A stretch of DNA of 64,000 nucleotides, from NCBI RefSeq assembly GCF_035607535.1, contig NZ_JAYDZX010000017.1, forward strand, positions 62,001-126,000, written 5' to 3'. The position numbers and the translations under genes are program-made. The stretch comes from Salinimicrobium sp035607535 (GTDB lineage: Bacteria; Bacteroidota; Bacteroidia; Flavobacteriales; Flavobacteriaceae). Shown one piece after another: positions 16,805 through 25,241 of the stretch. The stretch's first letter is position 1. Every line of letters begins with the position of its first letter. Under the pieces are notes generated by a model, which worked only from the letters and a program-made list of their open reading frames with translations, was not told where the DNA came from and did no database searches.

Positions 16805-17571
16805 AACTGCTGCTGAAAAAATACCTGCTGATTTTCCCATTTTTGGGACTGTTGTCTTTTGCCGGTTGCGATACCGCAGATGCCCCCGACTGTTTTCAAA
16901 CCGCCGGAAAGATCATTGGAAAAGAATTTGAGGTAGAGTCATTCAATGAACTTATAGTTTATGAAGATATCGATCTGTTTATTGAACAGGGACCTGAACA
17001 CCGCGTATTGGTCCAAACCGGAGAGAATCTCATGAACGAGATCTCTGCTGAAGTGGTGGAAAGTAGGCTCATCCTCCGGAATGACAACGGCTGTAATTTG
17101 GTAAGGGATTATGATGTCACCAAAATTTACGTCACCACCCCAAATCTAAACTGGCTTCAAAATGCCGGAAATCGGGTGGTCAAAAGTGTGGGAGAATTAC
17201 ATTTCCCAAACATATGGCTTAGAAGTTTAAATCAGGAAAGGGCAAAGGGAGTATATACGGTTGGAGATTTTGACCTGCATTTGATTTCAGATTATGTGAG
17301 GGTGACCGGGGATGATTTTTCTAACTTCTTTCTGCGTGGGAAAACAGATCATCTTAACCTCTTTATAGCCAACGGAGACGGCAGGGTAGAAGCGGGTGAG
17401 CTAATGGCGGGAAAGGTCGATTTCCAGCACAGGGGGACAAATAAGTTGATTGTGAATCCGCAGGAGGTGTTGAAGGGAGAGATAAGGAGTACAGGGGATG
17501 TGATTTCCGTAAATCGTCCGCCGGTAGTAGACGTGGAAGCGTTTTATTCAGGAAGGTTGATCTTCGAATAA
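16801..17571 (+). CDS. Lipoprotein with DUF2807 (head GIN) domain
   Basis: 256 residues. The N-terminal signal ends in lipobox SFAGC with Cys23, so it is lipid-anchored. From about residue 45 the alternating pattern (FNELIVYEDIDLFIEQG, then TPNLNWLQNAGN) is the beta-helix-like DUF2807/putative auto-transporter adhesin head GIN fold, common in Bacteroidetes and of uncertain function. It overlaps the PagL-like gene by ATGA, suggesting the two envelope proteins are made together. It is the last gene before the 1.6-kb hairpin region. Confidence 0.75.
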   Translation: MKLLLKKYLLIFPFLGLLSFAGCDTADAPDCFQTAGKIIGKEFEVESFNELIVYEDIDLFIEQGPEHRVLVQTGENLMNEISAEVVESRLILRNDNGCNLVRDYDVTKIYVTTPNLNWLQNAGNRVVKSVGELHFPNIWLRSLNQERAKGVYTVGDFDLHLISDYVRVTGDDFSNFFLRGKTDHLNLFIANGDGRVEAGELMAGKVDFQHRGTNKLIVNPQEVLKGEIRSTGDVISVNRPPVVDVEAFYSGRLIFE

Positions 17572-18024
17572 TCCTAGCCCAGTTTCATCCCACCCGCACC
17601 TTCCGGATGGAAGGGGTTAAGAGGCTTTCCGTCAAAACCAACAGTTTCTTAACCTGTTGGGTTTTGTTCCAGATACCGCCATCAGGAGGGCAACAGTATT
17701 TTGCCTCGCGGCACGAATTAAAGATCCACGCCACCTTCTATAATGTCATATCAAGCTCCGTTCAAACCTGCAAGGTCTTTTTGACCTTGTAGGTTTAGTT
17801 TAGAGATTTTCGATAGAGACCTACAAGGTTTTTAAAACCTTGCAGGTCAGGAGGCGGTGAGGTGCTTCTTCAACAACAAGGAAGATCAGGGAATTCAGGG
17901 GCCAAGAGCTTTTTTTTCGGCACGGATTAAAATCCGTGCTAACTTCGCCTAATTGATCTGGAGAAAAGGTTTAGGCTGAAAGCCTTAAACAAATCAGCCC
18001 GGAGCAGCGCTCCGGGACTTAAAA
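17572..18024. repeat. Hairpin-rich spacer with an inverted REP pair (BIME-like)
   Basis: There is no gene here. Small inverted repeats recur about every 50 bases: CCTTCC/GGAAGG (17599-17614), CCAACAG/CTGTTGG near 17640-17660, and a pair of related palindromes in opposite orientation. The first of that pair (17764-17796) joins AAACCTGCAAGGTC with GACCTTGTAGGTTT; its inverted partner is at 17818-17848. Further along come GCACGGATT/AATCCGTGC (17920-17939) and CCCGGAGC/GCTCCGGG (17998-18016). The first REP type reappears as the queA terminator at 29665-29701. Confidence 0.7.
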
Positions 18025-19105
18025 TTTCCATTGATCCCCAGCCTGTAAGGCTGGCATCATCCTCGATCATCTGTAGAACCTATAGTTTCAGCCTTACAGG
18101 CTGATAGATTTTGCGGTTATTTTTTCCCCGGGCGATGCCCGGGGCTATTTTGTTTGATCCTTTCAGGCTCTATGCAATAAATTTTGCATACCAACAAAAT
18201 GAATAGCCTTCGGCTTTAGCCGGAGGCAAAAGAATTAAAAAGAACAGGTTTTTAGCCCGATTATTACTGTTTCGAAAGAGAACAGGTTATTTGTGTCGCA
18301 CCTCCGGTGCTGTTCACGGAGAACCCTGTCAGAGGTTCCAAACGATGACAGGGTTGTTTGCTTTATCTGCTTCTTCAATAGTCTTTGAATTTCCATTGAT
18401 CCCCAGCCTGTAAGGCTGGCATCATCCTCGATCATCTGTAGAACCTATAGTTTCAGCCTTACAGGCTGATAGATTTTGCGGTTATTTTTTCCCCGGGCGA
18501 TGCCCGGGGCTATTTTGTTTGATCCTTTCAGGCTCTATGCAATAAATTTTGCATACCAACAAAATGAATAGCCTTCGGCTTTAGCCGGAGGCAAAAGAAT
18601 TAAAAAGAACAGGTTTTTAGCCCGATTATTACTGTTTCGAAAGAGAACAGGTTATTTGTGTCGCACCTCCGGTGCTGTTCACGGAGAACCCTGTCAGAGG
18701 TTCCAAACCCTGACAGGGTTGTTAGGTTTATCTGCTTCTTCAATAGACCTAAAATTTCCATTGATCCCCAGCCTGTAAGGCTGGCACCATCTCGATTATC
18801 TGTAGAACCTATAATTTCAGCCTTACAGGCTGATAGATTTTGCGGTTTTTTTTCCCCGGGCGATGTCCGGGGCTATTTTGATTGAGCCTTTCAGGCTCTA
18901 TGCAAATAAACTCTACATAACAAAAAAATGAACTGCCTTCGGCTTTAGCCGGAGGTAGAAGATAATTTGATCAGGGCTTTAGCCCAATCCTTTTGTTACG
19001 GAATACTACGGGTCGCACCTCCGGTGCTGTTCGCGGAGAACCCTGTCAGCGGTTCCAAACCCTGACAGGGTTCTATATTTTATCTGCATTTTAAATAGAG
19101 AATAG
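18025..19105. repeat. Three tandem 365-bp units packed with hairpins
   Basis: The phrase TTTCCATTGATCCCCAGCC recurs at 18025, 18390 and 18755, giving an exact 365-bp period. Units 1 and 2 are almost identical; unit 3 (to about 19105) has drifted. Each unit holds the same series of inverted repeats: GCCTGTAAGGC and its reverse-oriented partner GCCTTACAGGC, CCCCGGGC/GCCCGGGG, GAGCC/GGCTC, CTTCGGCT/AGCCGGAG, GCACC/GGTGC, and a 34-base REP starting AACCCTGTCAG. ORFs that cross it change frame between units and are not genes. It lies between the DUF2807 lipoprotein gene and gldA. Confidence 0.85.
18322..18355. repeat. REP palindrome, RAYT family (unit 1; further copies at 18687-18720 and 19039-19072)
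   Basis: Arms AACCCTGTCAG and CTGACAGGGTT surround a short spacer; the unit 1 copy has a few changes (GATGACAGGGTT), while the copies in units 2 and 3 are cleaner. The unit 3 copy differs from the REP beside the transposase gene (25751-25784) at only about three positions, tying this repeat block to that transposase. Confidence 0.75.
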
Positions 19106-19174
19106 GAAGATCATGGCTTTACTCAAGGAAATTAGATGGCGCCGATTTGCAATCCGTGCCTTGCATATAAAAAT

Positions 19175-20074
19175 TTACTTCTTCAGCGTCAATTCAGAAA
19201 AAAGGCTTTCGAGATTTTTGTTCTTCCGATTCAGCTGCAAAGTTTTTAATCCGTTGTCGTGGGCGAAGTCAAAGACAGTTGGCCGCATGTCTTTGGGAGT
19301 ATCAAAAGTAAGTTCATAGACGAAGCCGCCAACATTCTTGATATTCAGTAAATGAGGCAGTCGCTGCAGAGCAACTTCTTCAATGCGGTAGTCAAATTCA
19401 ACTTCAATGATCTGCACCTGCTCATCGCGTAGGTCTTCCAGGCGCTTATCGGCCACAATTTGACCTTTATTAATAATGATCACCCGCTCGCAAAGTGCTT
19501 CTACCTCACGCATGATATGAGTGGAAAGGAAAATGGTTTTTTCTTTTCCTATTTCTTTGATAAGCTCTCTAATTTCTATAAGTTGATTTGGATCGAGTCC
19601 GGTGGTTGGCTCATCGAGGATCAAAACCTGGGGATCGTGTAGAAGCGCATTGGCAAGACCCACTCTTTGACGGTATCCTTTAGAAAGTTGTTCGATCTTT
19701 TTATTGGCTTCGGGTAACAGGCCCGTTTGAAAAATCACCTCTTCAATCCGCTTTTTTGACACCTTATAGATAAGCGCATTGAACTCCAGGTATTCCCTAA
19801 CATACATTTCGCTGTAAAGGGAATTGTGTTCGGGCAAATATCCAATGCTTTTTTGAGCCTGTAATATTTCTTCCGAAATAGAGTAGTCATTCACAACAGC
19901 TTCTCCCGAGGTAGGCTCTAAATATCCGGTAAGGATCTTCATTAGAGTAGATTTACCCGCACCATTCGGACCCAAAAAACCCACGATTTCGCCTTTTTGT
20001 ATACTAAAGGAGATATTATCTAAAGCTTTTTGCTCCCCGTAGAATTTTGAGATCTTGTTTACCTGAATGGACAT
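19175..20074 (-). CDS. gldA: Gliding motility ABC transporter ATP-binding subunit GldA
   Basis: 299 residues from the ATG at 20074; the frame extends to 20101, but the MSIQVNKISK start matches the family. It is the ATPase of the GldA-GldF-GldG transporter needed for gliding in Flavobacterium. Walker A GPNGAGKS is at 35-42, the signature is LSKGYRQR (130-137), and Walker B LILDE (151-155) is followed by PTTGLDPNQ. The C-terminal 90 residues form the extra domain seen in this subgroup. gldF and gldG are not adjacent here. It is transcribed divergently from the aromatic amino acid operon. Confidence 0.92.
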   Translation of the reverse strand: MSIQVNKISKFYGEQKALDNISFSIQKGEIVGFLGPNGAGKSTLMKILTGYLEPTSGEAVVNDYSISEEILQAQKSIGYLPEHNSLYSEMYVREYLEFNALIYKVSKKRIEEVIFQTGLLPEANKKIEQLSKGYRQRVGLANALLHDPQVLILDEPTTGLDPNQLIEIRELIKEIGKEKTIFLSTHIMREVEALCERVIIINKGQIVADKRLEDLRDEQVQIIEVEFDYRIEEVALQRLPHLLNIKNVGGFVYELTFDTPKDMRPTVFDFAHDNGLKTLQLNRKNKNLESLFSELTLKK

Positions 20075-20194
20075 AGCAGCTTTTTCCCAAATGTAAATCA
20101 ACTTTTTGAAAAGGCGAACTTCTGCTTTGGCAAAATGGCGAAATCGTTCTCGTGATTTTTTTAGGAAAAAATATCGTTTTTAGGAAATATGTGC

Positions 20195-20202
20195 TACATT
20201 AG
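20195..20202 (+). promoter_or_regulatory. Candidate -7 box of the aromatic operon
   Basis: TACATTAG differs from TAnnTTTG at one position and would place the transcript start about 6 bases before the leader ATG at 20215. No good -33 TTG is visible, so confidence is low. Confidence 0.35.
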
Positions 20203-20214
20203 CCATTCACAGAA

Positions 20215-20298
20215 ATGACAATGAACAATTTATTTATCTGGAACGCCTGGTATTACTTTTATTTCTATAACAGAGATAGGATCGGGAGTGCCATATAA
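20215..20298 (+). CDS. Aromatic leader peptide (Trp/Tyr/Phe-rich) of the pheA operon
   Basis: A 27-codon ORF. Residues 7-18 read FIWNAWYYFYFY; in all there are two Trp, four Tyr and three Phe. An in-frame second ATG at 20221 is an alternative start. It is followed after 20 bases by a strong terminator just ahead of pheA. ATCGGGA (20281-20287) in the last codons can pair with TCCCGAT (20322-20328) of the terminator's left arm, a 7-bp antiterminator. The downstream genes make Phe and Tyr, so this is a ribosome-mediated attenuator for aromatic amino acids. Function is inferred from layout. Confidence 0.88.
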   Translation: MTMNNLFIWNAWYYFYFYNRDRIGSAI

Positions 20299-20318
20299 TT
20301 AAAATTATATAATAACTG

Positions 20319-20351
20319 AAATCCCGATGCGAAACATCGGGATTTTTTTTT
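20319..20351 (+). terminator. Attenuator terminator of the aromatic operon
   Basis: An 11-bp perfect stem AAATCCCGATG (20319-20329)/CATCGGGATTT (20335-20345) with a CGAAA loop and a T-run to 20351, only 8 bases before the pheA start codon at 20360. Confidence 0.93.
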
Positions 20352-20359
20352 GCCATAAA

Positions 20360-21187
20360 ATGGAAGAAAAAGTTGCAATACAGGGAATAAGAGGTTCTTT
20401 TCACCACCAGGTGGCCGGAGAATATTTTGGACAAGATATTCCTGTTGATGAATGCAGGTCATTTCGGGATGTGGTAGAAAGTTTGCTAACCCAGCGTTCC
20501 AATTATGCTGTTATGGCAATAGAAAATTCGACTGCAGGTACTATTCTACCAAATTATGCCCTTATAGATGACAATGACCTGCAAATAAAGGGAGAGCACT
20601 ATATACCCATTAGCATGAATCTCATGGCACTTGCGGGGCAACAGATATCTGATATCAGGAAAGTCTGTTCTCATCCAATGGCCTTGCTGCAATGCCAAAC
20701 CTTTTTTAACGCCTATCCCGATTTGGAGCTTATTGAAGATACCGACACGGCGGCGGTTGCCAGGAAAATAAAAGAAGGAGGTTTAAAAGGTATAGCGGCT
20801 TTGGCAAGTAGAACTGCGGCAGAGATCTATGGTCTGGAGATATTAGAAGAAAATGTTCAAACCATGAAAAGCAACGCCACCCGTTTTCTTGTACTTTCTG
20901 CTAAAAATGGATACTCACAAGCAACAGCAGCGAACAAGGCGTCCTTAAAATTAGTGCTTGAAAACAAAAGAGGAAGTCTTGTGAGCATCTTGAATATACT
21001 AAGAGATTTCGATCTGGATATGACAAAGATCCAGAGTGTTCCGGTAATTGAGACGCCCTGGAAATATGCCTTTTTTCTCGATGTTCTTTTTCAGGAAGAA
21101 GAGGTGCTGCACAGGGTTTTGGGAGTTATTAGAGATTTGACAGAAGAATTAAAAATATTAGGGATTTATAAAAACGGCTTACTATGA
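20360..21187 (+). CDS. pheA: Prephenate dehydratase
   Basis: 275 residues; converts prephenate to phenylpyruvate. The start is the ATG at 20360 (MEEKVAIQG). An upstream in-frame ATG at 20327 lies inside the terminator stem and is not credible. IENSTAGTI (54-62) and TRF (174-176) are dehydratase motifs; from about 195 an ACT domain follows (GSLVSILNILRDFDLDMTKI), the usual Phe sensor. There is no chorismate mutase fusion; that activity is on the fourth gene of the operon. Expression is controlled by the leader attenuator just upstream. The stop overlaps the next start (ATGA). Confidence 0.95.
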   Translation: MEEKVAIQGIRGSFHHQVAGEYFGQDIPVDECRSFRDVVESLLTQRSNYAVMAIENSTAGTILPNYALIDDNDLQIKGEHYIPISMNLMALAGQQISDIRKVCSHPMALLQCQTFFNAYPDLELIEDTDTAAVARKIKEGGLKGIAALASRTAAEIYGLEILEENVQTMKSNATRFLVLSAKNGYSQATAANKASLKLVLENKRGSLVSILNILRDFDLDMTKIQSVPVIETPWKYAFFLDVLFQEEEVLHRVLGVIRDLTEELKILGIYKNGLL

Positions 21188-22332
21188 TCGCACAGGCCAC
21201 GAGATTAAACCATGTTGAAGAATATTACTTTTCAACCAAATTAAAAGAGGTAAGGGATTTACAGGATTCGGGGAAACCTGTTATAAACCTGGGAGTAGGT
21301 AGCCCCGATTTGCCACCGCCATCCCAGGTGATGACGGCTTTACACCAGGCACTGCTCAATCCCGATGCACATCAATATCAGCCTTACCGGGGGACAAAGG
21401 ATTTTCGGCAGGCCATTTCAGAATTTTACAGGAATTTCTATGGAGTTCAGTTAGATTCAGAAACCGAGGTGCTGCCGCTTATGGGCAGTAAGGAAGGAAT
21501 AACCCATATTTCCATGGCTTTTTTAAATGAAGGGGATGAAGTGCTGGTGCCAAATCCGGGATATCCAACCTATGCAGCGGTAAGTCGGCTCGTAGGAGCC
21601 AATACTGTGTTATATGACCTCAGTGAAGAAACGGGCTGGCTACCAGATTTTCAGGAATTGGAAAAGAGGGATCTCAGCAGGGTAAAATTGATGTGGGTGA
21701 ATTATCCAAACATGCCTACAGGTGTGGTGGCAAAAAAGGCAATTTTTAAACAGCTTATCGCCTTCGGAAAAAAGCACAGAATTCTTATTGTCAACGATAA
21801 CCCCTACAGTTTTATCTTGAATGAGGAGCCGGAAAGTATCCTTAAATATTCTGATGAGGCAGATGGTGTGCTGGAACTAAACTCTTTAAGTAAAAGTTTT
21901 AATATGTCGGGATGGAGAATAGGAATGCTCTGCGGAAGTGAAAAACATATTAATTCTGTCCTAAAGGTAAAGACCAACATGGACAGCGGGATGTTCTTTC
22001 CACTGCAGGCGGGTGCTGCCATGGCACTTCGACTTCCGCAGGAATGGTTCAGGGAACAGAACAAGGTTTATCAAAGCAGGAAAGAGCAGATCATGAACCT
22101 GGCCACCCTTCTTAACTGTAGGTTCACAGAAGATCAAACCGGAATGTTCTTATGGTGCCGGGTTCCTGAGGGAACTACTTCGGAAGCTTTTGTAGATCAT
22201 CTTCTAAAGCAGTATCATATTTTTGTGGCTCCGGGATTCATTTTTGGAAGTCAGGGAGAAGGATATATAAGATTTTCTCTTTGTTCCCCTGAAGAAAATA
22301 TCATCAAAGCCTGTAAACGATTGACAGCATGA
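21184..22332 (+). CDS. PLP-dependent aminotransferase, class I/II (aromatic)
   Basis: 382 residues. PLP Lys237 is in SLSKSFNMSG. Asn174 (NYPNMPTG), Asp205 and Tyr208 (NDNPYS) and Arg245 line the cofactor pocket in the fold type I pattern. It lies between pheA and tyrA with 4-base overlaps on both sides, so it most likely carries out the last transamination to Phe and/or Tyr. By sequence it belongs to the broad LL-DAP/aspartate aminotransferase-like group, so specificity is inferred from context. Confidence 0.88.
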   Translation: MIAQATRLNHVEEYYFSTKLKEVRDLQDSGKPVINLGVGSPDLPPPSQVMTALHQALLNPDAHQYQPYRGTKDFRQAISEFYRNFYGVQLDSETEVLPLMGSKEGITHISMAFLNEGDEVLVPNPGYPTYAAVSRLVGANTVLYDLSEETGWLPDFQELEKRDLSRVKLMWVNYPNMPTGVVAKKAIFKQLIAFGKKHRILIVNDNPYSFILNEEPESILKYSDEADGVLELNSLSKSFNMSGWRIGMLCGSEKHINSVLKVKTNMDSGMFFPLQAGAAMALRLPQEWFREQNKVYQSRKEQIMNLATLLNCRFTEDQTGMFLWCRVPEGTTSEAFVDHLLKQYHIFVAPGFIFGSQGEGYIRFSLCSPEENIIKACKRLTA

Positions 22333-23177
22333 AAGTCCAGATCATAGGTATAGGTTTAATAGGAGGTTCGTTTGCTCTTGGACTAAGAAAGGCATTTCCA
22401 GGGATGGAAATTCTGGGAACTGATGCAAATGAAGCTCACCTTGCGAAGGCTACCGAGTTAAAACTTATTGACCAGCCTGCAGGACTTGAGGGAGTAAAGA
22501 CGGTTGATGTGGTGATCATTGCAGTTCCTGTAGATGTGGCCAGAAAGGTGGCTGTTGAGGTGCTGGATAAGGTAGGAAACAACACTCTTGTTTTTGATGC
22601 CGGTTCCACAAAGGCGGGATTATGCGAAGCAATTGAAGCACATCCAAACCGTCGCAACTTTCTTGCAGCCCATCCTATCGCGGGTACAGAATTTTCGGGG
22701 CCGGGTGCGGCTGTAGAAGATCTTTTCCGCGAGAAGACAAACATCATTTGTGAAGTGGAAAAAACGGCTTTTAAACTACAGGAAACAGCTTTGGAAATAT
22801 TTCAGAAGCTGGGAATGCGCATCAGGTATATGGACCCGAAATCTCACGATCGACATATTGCCTATGTTTCACACCTGTCTCACATCAGCTCCTTTATGTT
22901 GGGTAAAACCGTTCTTGAAAAAGAACAGAACGAAAAGGACATTTTTGACCTGGCGGGAAGTGGTTTTGCTTCCACAGTGCGGCTTGCGAAAAGTTCGCCG
23001 GCTATGTGGACTCCGATTTTTCAGCAGAATAAGAACAACATATTAGAAACTCTGGAAGAGTATATAAGTAACCTTACCAGTTTCAAAAATCTTCTCGAAA
23101 AAGATGATTTTGAAGAGGTATTTATGGAAATGGAAAGAACGAATCATATAAAGACAATTTTGAACGGAATAAACTGA
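22329..23177 (+). CDS. tyrA: Prephenate dehydrogenase
   Basis: 282 residues; oxidatively decarboxylates prephenate to 4-hydroxyphenylpyruvate. NAD loop GIGLIGGS is at 7-14. The catalytic His115 is in HPIAGTEFSG, and Ser93 (GSTK) is in the substrate site. The C-terminal helical dimerisation domain follows. There is no ACT or chorismate mutase domain. Third gene of the attenuator-controlled operon. Confidence 0.93.
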   Translation: MKVQIIGIGLIGGSFALGLRKAFPGMEILGTDANEAHLAKATELKLIDQPAGLEGVKTVDVVIIAVPVDVARKVAVEVLDKVGNNTLVFDAGSTKAGLCEAIEAHPNRRNFLAAHPIAGTEFSGPGAAVEDLFREKTNIICEVEKTAFKLQETALEIFQKLGMRIRYMDPKSHDRHIAYVSHLSHISSFMLGKTVLEKEQNEKDIFDLAGSGFASTVRLAKSSPAMWTPIFQQNKNNILETLEEYISNLTSFKNLLEKDDFEEVFMEMERTNHIKTILNGIN

Positions 23178-23184
23178 TCATAAA

Positions 23185-24267
23185 ATGGAAAATAAAAAAG
23201 AGCTAAGAACCTGGTTGGACAACTTTGGACTGGAACATCCACTTGTTATCGCAGGACCCTGCAGTGCAGAAACCGAAGAACAGGTTCTCAAGATAGCGCA
23301 TCAACTGAAAGATACAGATGTGAATGTACTGCGGGCAGGAATATGGAAACCCAGAACCCGACCCGGAAATTTTGAAGGAGTAGGTGCTTTAGGTCTAAAA
23401 TGGCTTCAGAAGGCAAAAGAAGAAACAGGAATGTTGACTACCACCGAAGTTGCCAATCCCAATCATGTGGAACTGGCCATGAAACACGATATCGACATCC
23501 TCTGGATTGGTGCCCGAACCACTGTTTCCCCATTTATTATTCAGGAGATCGCAGATGCCCTTAGGGGTACAGATAAGATCGTACTGGTCAAAAACCCGGT
23601 AAATCCCGATCTTTCCCTGTGGCTGGGCGCCGTAGAGAGATTTTACACCAATGACATCAAGAATCTTGGGGTGATCCACCGTGGATTCTCTACTTACGAA
23701 AAGACCAGGTACAGAAATAATCCCGAATGGCAGATCCCGATCGATCTTCAAACAAAATTCCCCGATCTGCCTTTGATCCTCGATCCTTCGCACATCGCCG
23801 GAAACCGAACCTCGATCTTTGACCTTTGCCAGACTGCACTCGACCTCAATTACGACGGACTCATGGTGGAAACTCATTATGATCCCGACAACGCATGGAG
23901 TGATGCCGCCCAGCAAATTACTCCGGCCACCCTGGTGCAGTATATGCAGGATCTGAGAATAAGGAAAGAAGTTTCTGAAAGCGAGGAATTTCAGGCAAAA
24001 CTTAAGAACCTAAGGGCAATGATCGATATAGCAGATACACAATTGCTGGACGTGCTTTCACGGAGAATGAAAATTTCAGATGAAATAGGTAAAGCCAAGA
24101 AGGAACAGAATGTTGCTATTCTGCAAAATCAGCGCTGGAGCGAGATCCTTGGCAAGATGACTTCAGAAGGTCAGGAAAATGGCTTGAGTGAAGAATTCAT
24201 TCTGCGTATTTTTAAAGCCATTCACCAGGAGTCGATAAACCATCAGAAAAAGGTTATTAGCGAATAA
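23185..24267 (+). CDS. Bifunctional DAHP synthase / chorismate mutase type II
   Basis: 360 residues. The N-terminal about 265 residues are a DAHP synthase of the KDO8P-synthase-like class (AGPCSAETEEQ at 19-29, ILWIGARTT, DPSHIAGNR). It condenses PEP and erythrose-4-phosphate at the head of the aromatic pathway. The C-terminal 90 residues are an AroQ-type chorismate mutase helix bundle (RAMIDIADTQLLDVLSRRM onward). The fusion joins the first pathway step with the step that makes prephenate for the two neighbouring enzymes. It closes the operon; rsgA follows after 17 bases and may be read through. Confidence 0.94.
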   Translation: MENKKELRTWLDNFGLEHPLVIAGPCSAETEEQVLKIAHQLKDTDVNVLRAGIWKPRTRPGNFEGVGALGLKWLQKAKEETGMLTTTEVANPNHVELAMKHDIDILWIGARTTVSPFIIQEIADALRGTDKIVLVKNPVNPDLSLWLGAVERFYTNDIKNLGVIHRGFSTYEKTRYRNNPEWQIPIDLQTKFPDLPLILDPSHIAGNRTSIFDLCQTALDLNYDGLMVETHYDPDNAWSDAAQQITPATLVQYMQDLRIRKEVSESEEFQAKLKNLRAMIDIADTQLLDVLSRRMKISDEIGKAKKEQNVAILQNQRWSEILGKMTSEGQENGLSEEFILRIFKAIHQESINHQKKVISE

Positions 24268-24284
24268 TTTCGCACTTTTGTAGC

Positions 24285-25241
24285 ATGACAGGAACCGTTT
24301 ATAAATCTACCGGAAGCTGGTACCAGGTGAAAGCCGAAGATGGAAAGTTCTACCAATGCCGTATTAAAGGAAAGTTCAGGATCAAGGGGATCAAGAGTAC
24401 CAATCCTGTGGCAGTGGGCGACAGAGTAGAATTTAAGGCGGAAGAAGGCAGTGACGAGGAAATGAACGGAGTAATTACCGAGATAAAGGACCGGGAAAAT
24501 TACATCATCCGGAAATCGGTCAACCTGTCAAAGCAAACCCACATCATTGCTGCAAATATTGATCAGGCATTTTTGCTGGTGACGTTGAATAATCCCCCAA
24601 CCTTTACTGTTTTTATAGATCGTTTCCTGGTGACTGCCGAGGCCTATGACATAAAGGTGATCCTGCTGTTCAACAAGATCGACACCTACAATGAGGAGGA
24701 GCTGGCCGAGGTGAAATATCTTGCTGCCATGTACCGGCAAATTGGGTACCAGTGTATAGGTATTTCGGCTAAGACCGGAAAGAACGTGGAGCAGGTAAAG
24801 GAGCTTATGCACAACAAGATCAGTATGATCTCGGGGCATAGCGGGACAGGAAAATCCACGCTTATAAATGCCATAGAGCCCGGGCTGGAATTGAAGACGC
24901 GTGAAATTTCAGACCTCTACAAGCAGGGTCAACATACCACTACTTTCGCAGAAATGTATGATCTCAGTTTTGATGCAAGGATAATCGATACTCCTGGGAT
25001 CAAAGGCTTCGGAGTTGTGGACATTGAAAAAGAGGAACTGGGAGATTACTTTCCTGAATTCTTTGCAAGAAAGCAGGATTGTAAATTCTATAACTGTCTG
25101 CACCTGGAGGAGCCTAAATGTGCCGTAAAGGAGGCCCTTGACGCCGGAGAAATACCATGGTCCCGTTATAAAAGTTATGTACAGATCCTCAAAGGAGAGG
25201 ACGACCAGCAATATCGTATAGATAATTACGAACAGGAATGA
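24285..25241 (+). CDS. rsgA: Ribosome small-subunit-dependent GTPase A
   Basis: 318 residues; a circularly permuted GTPase that checks late 30S assembly. An N-terminal OB fold spans residues 1-80. The GTPase motifs come in permuted order: NKID (130-133), GHSGTGKS (184-191), DTPG (235-238). The C-terminal zinc site is Cys266, Cys271, His273, Cys279. Its stop overlaps the dtd start by 4 bases. The 17-base gap after the DAHP synthase gene lets it share the aromatic transcript, although a CACTTTTG sequence just upstream could be its own weak -7 box. Confidence 0.95.
   Translation: MTGTVYKSTGSWYQVKAEDGKFYQCRIKGKFRIKGIKSTNPVAVGDRVEFKAEEGSDEEMNGVITEIKDRENYIIRKSVNLSKQTHIIAANIDQAFLLVTLNNPPTFTVFIDRFLVTAEAYDIKVILLFNKIDTYNEEELAEVKYLAAMYRQIGYQCIGISAKTGKNVEQVKELMHNKISMISGHSGTGKSTLINAIEPGLELKTREISDLYKQGQHTTTFAEMYDLSFDARIIDTPGIKGFGVVDIEKEELGDYFPEFFARKQDCKFYNCLHLEEPKCAVKEALDAGEIPWSRYKSYVQILKGEDDQQYRIDNYEQE

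Noticed and set aside
18658..18885. 75-residue ORF, with others at 18235-18435 and 19113-19319
   Set aside because: They lie in the hairpin repeats, change frame between units and have no family resemblance.
18025..19105. Possible CRISPR array
   Set aside because: Units are 365 bp, tandem and without unique spacers; no cas genes are near.
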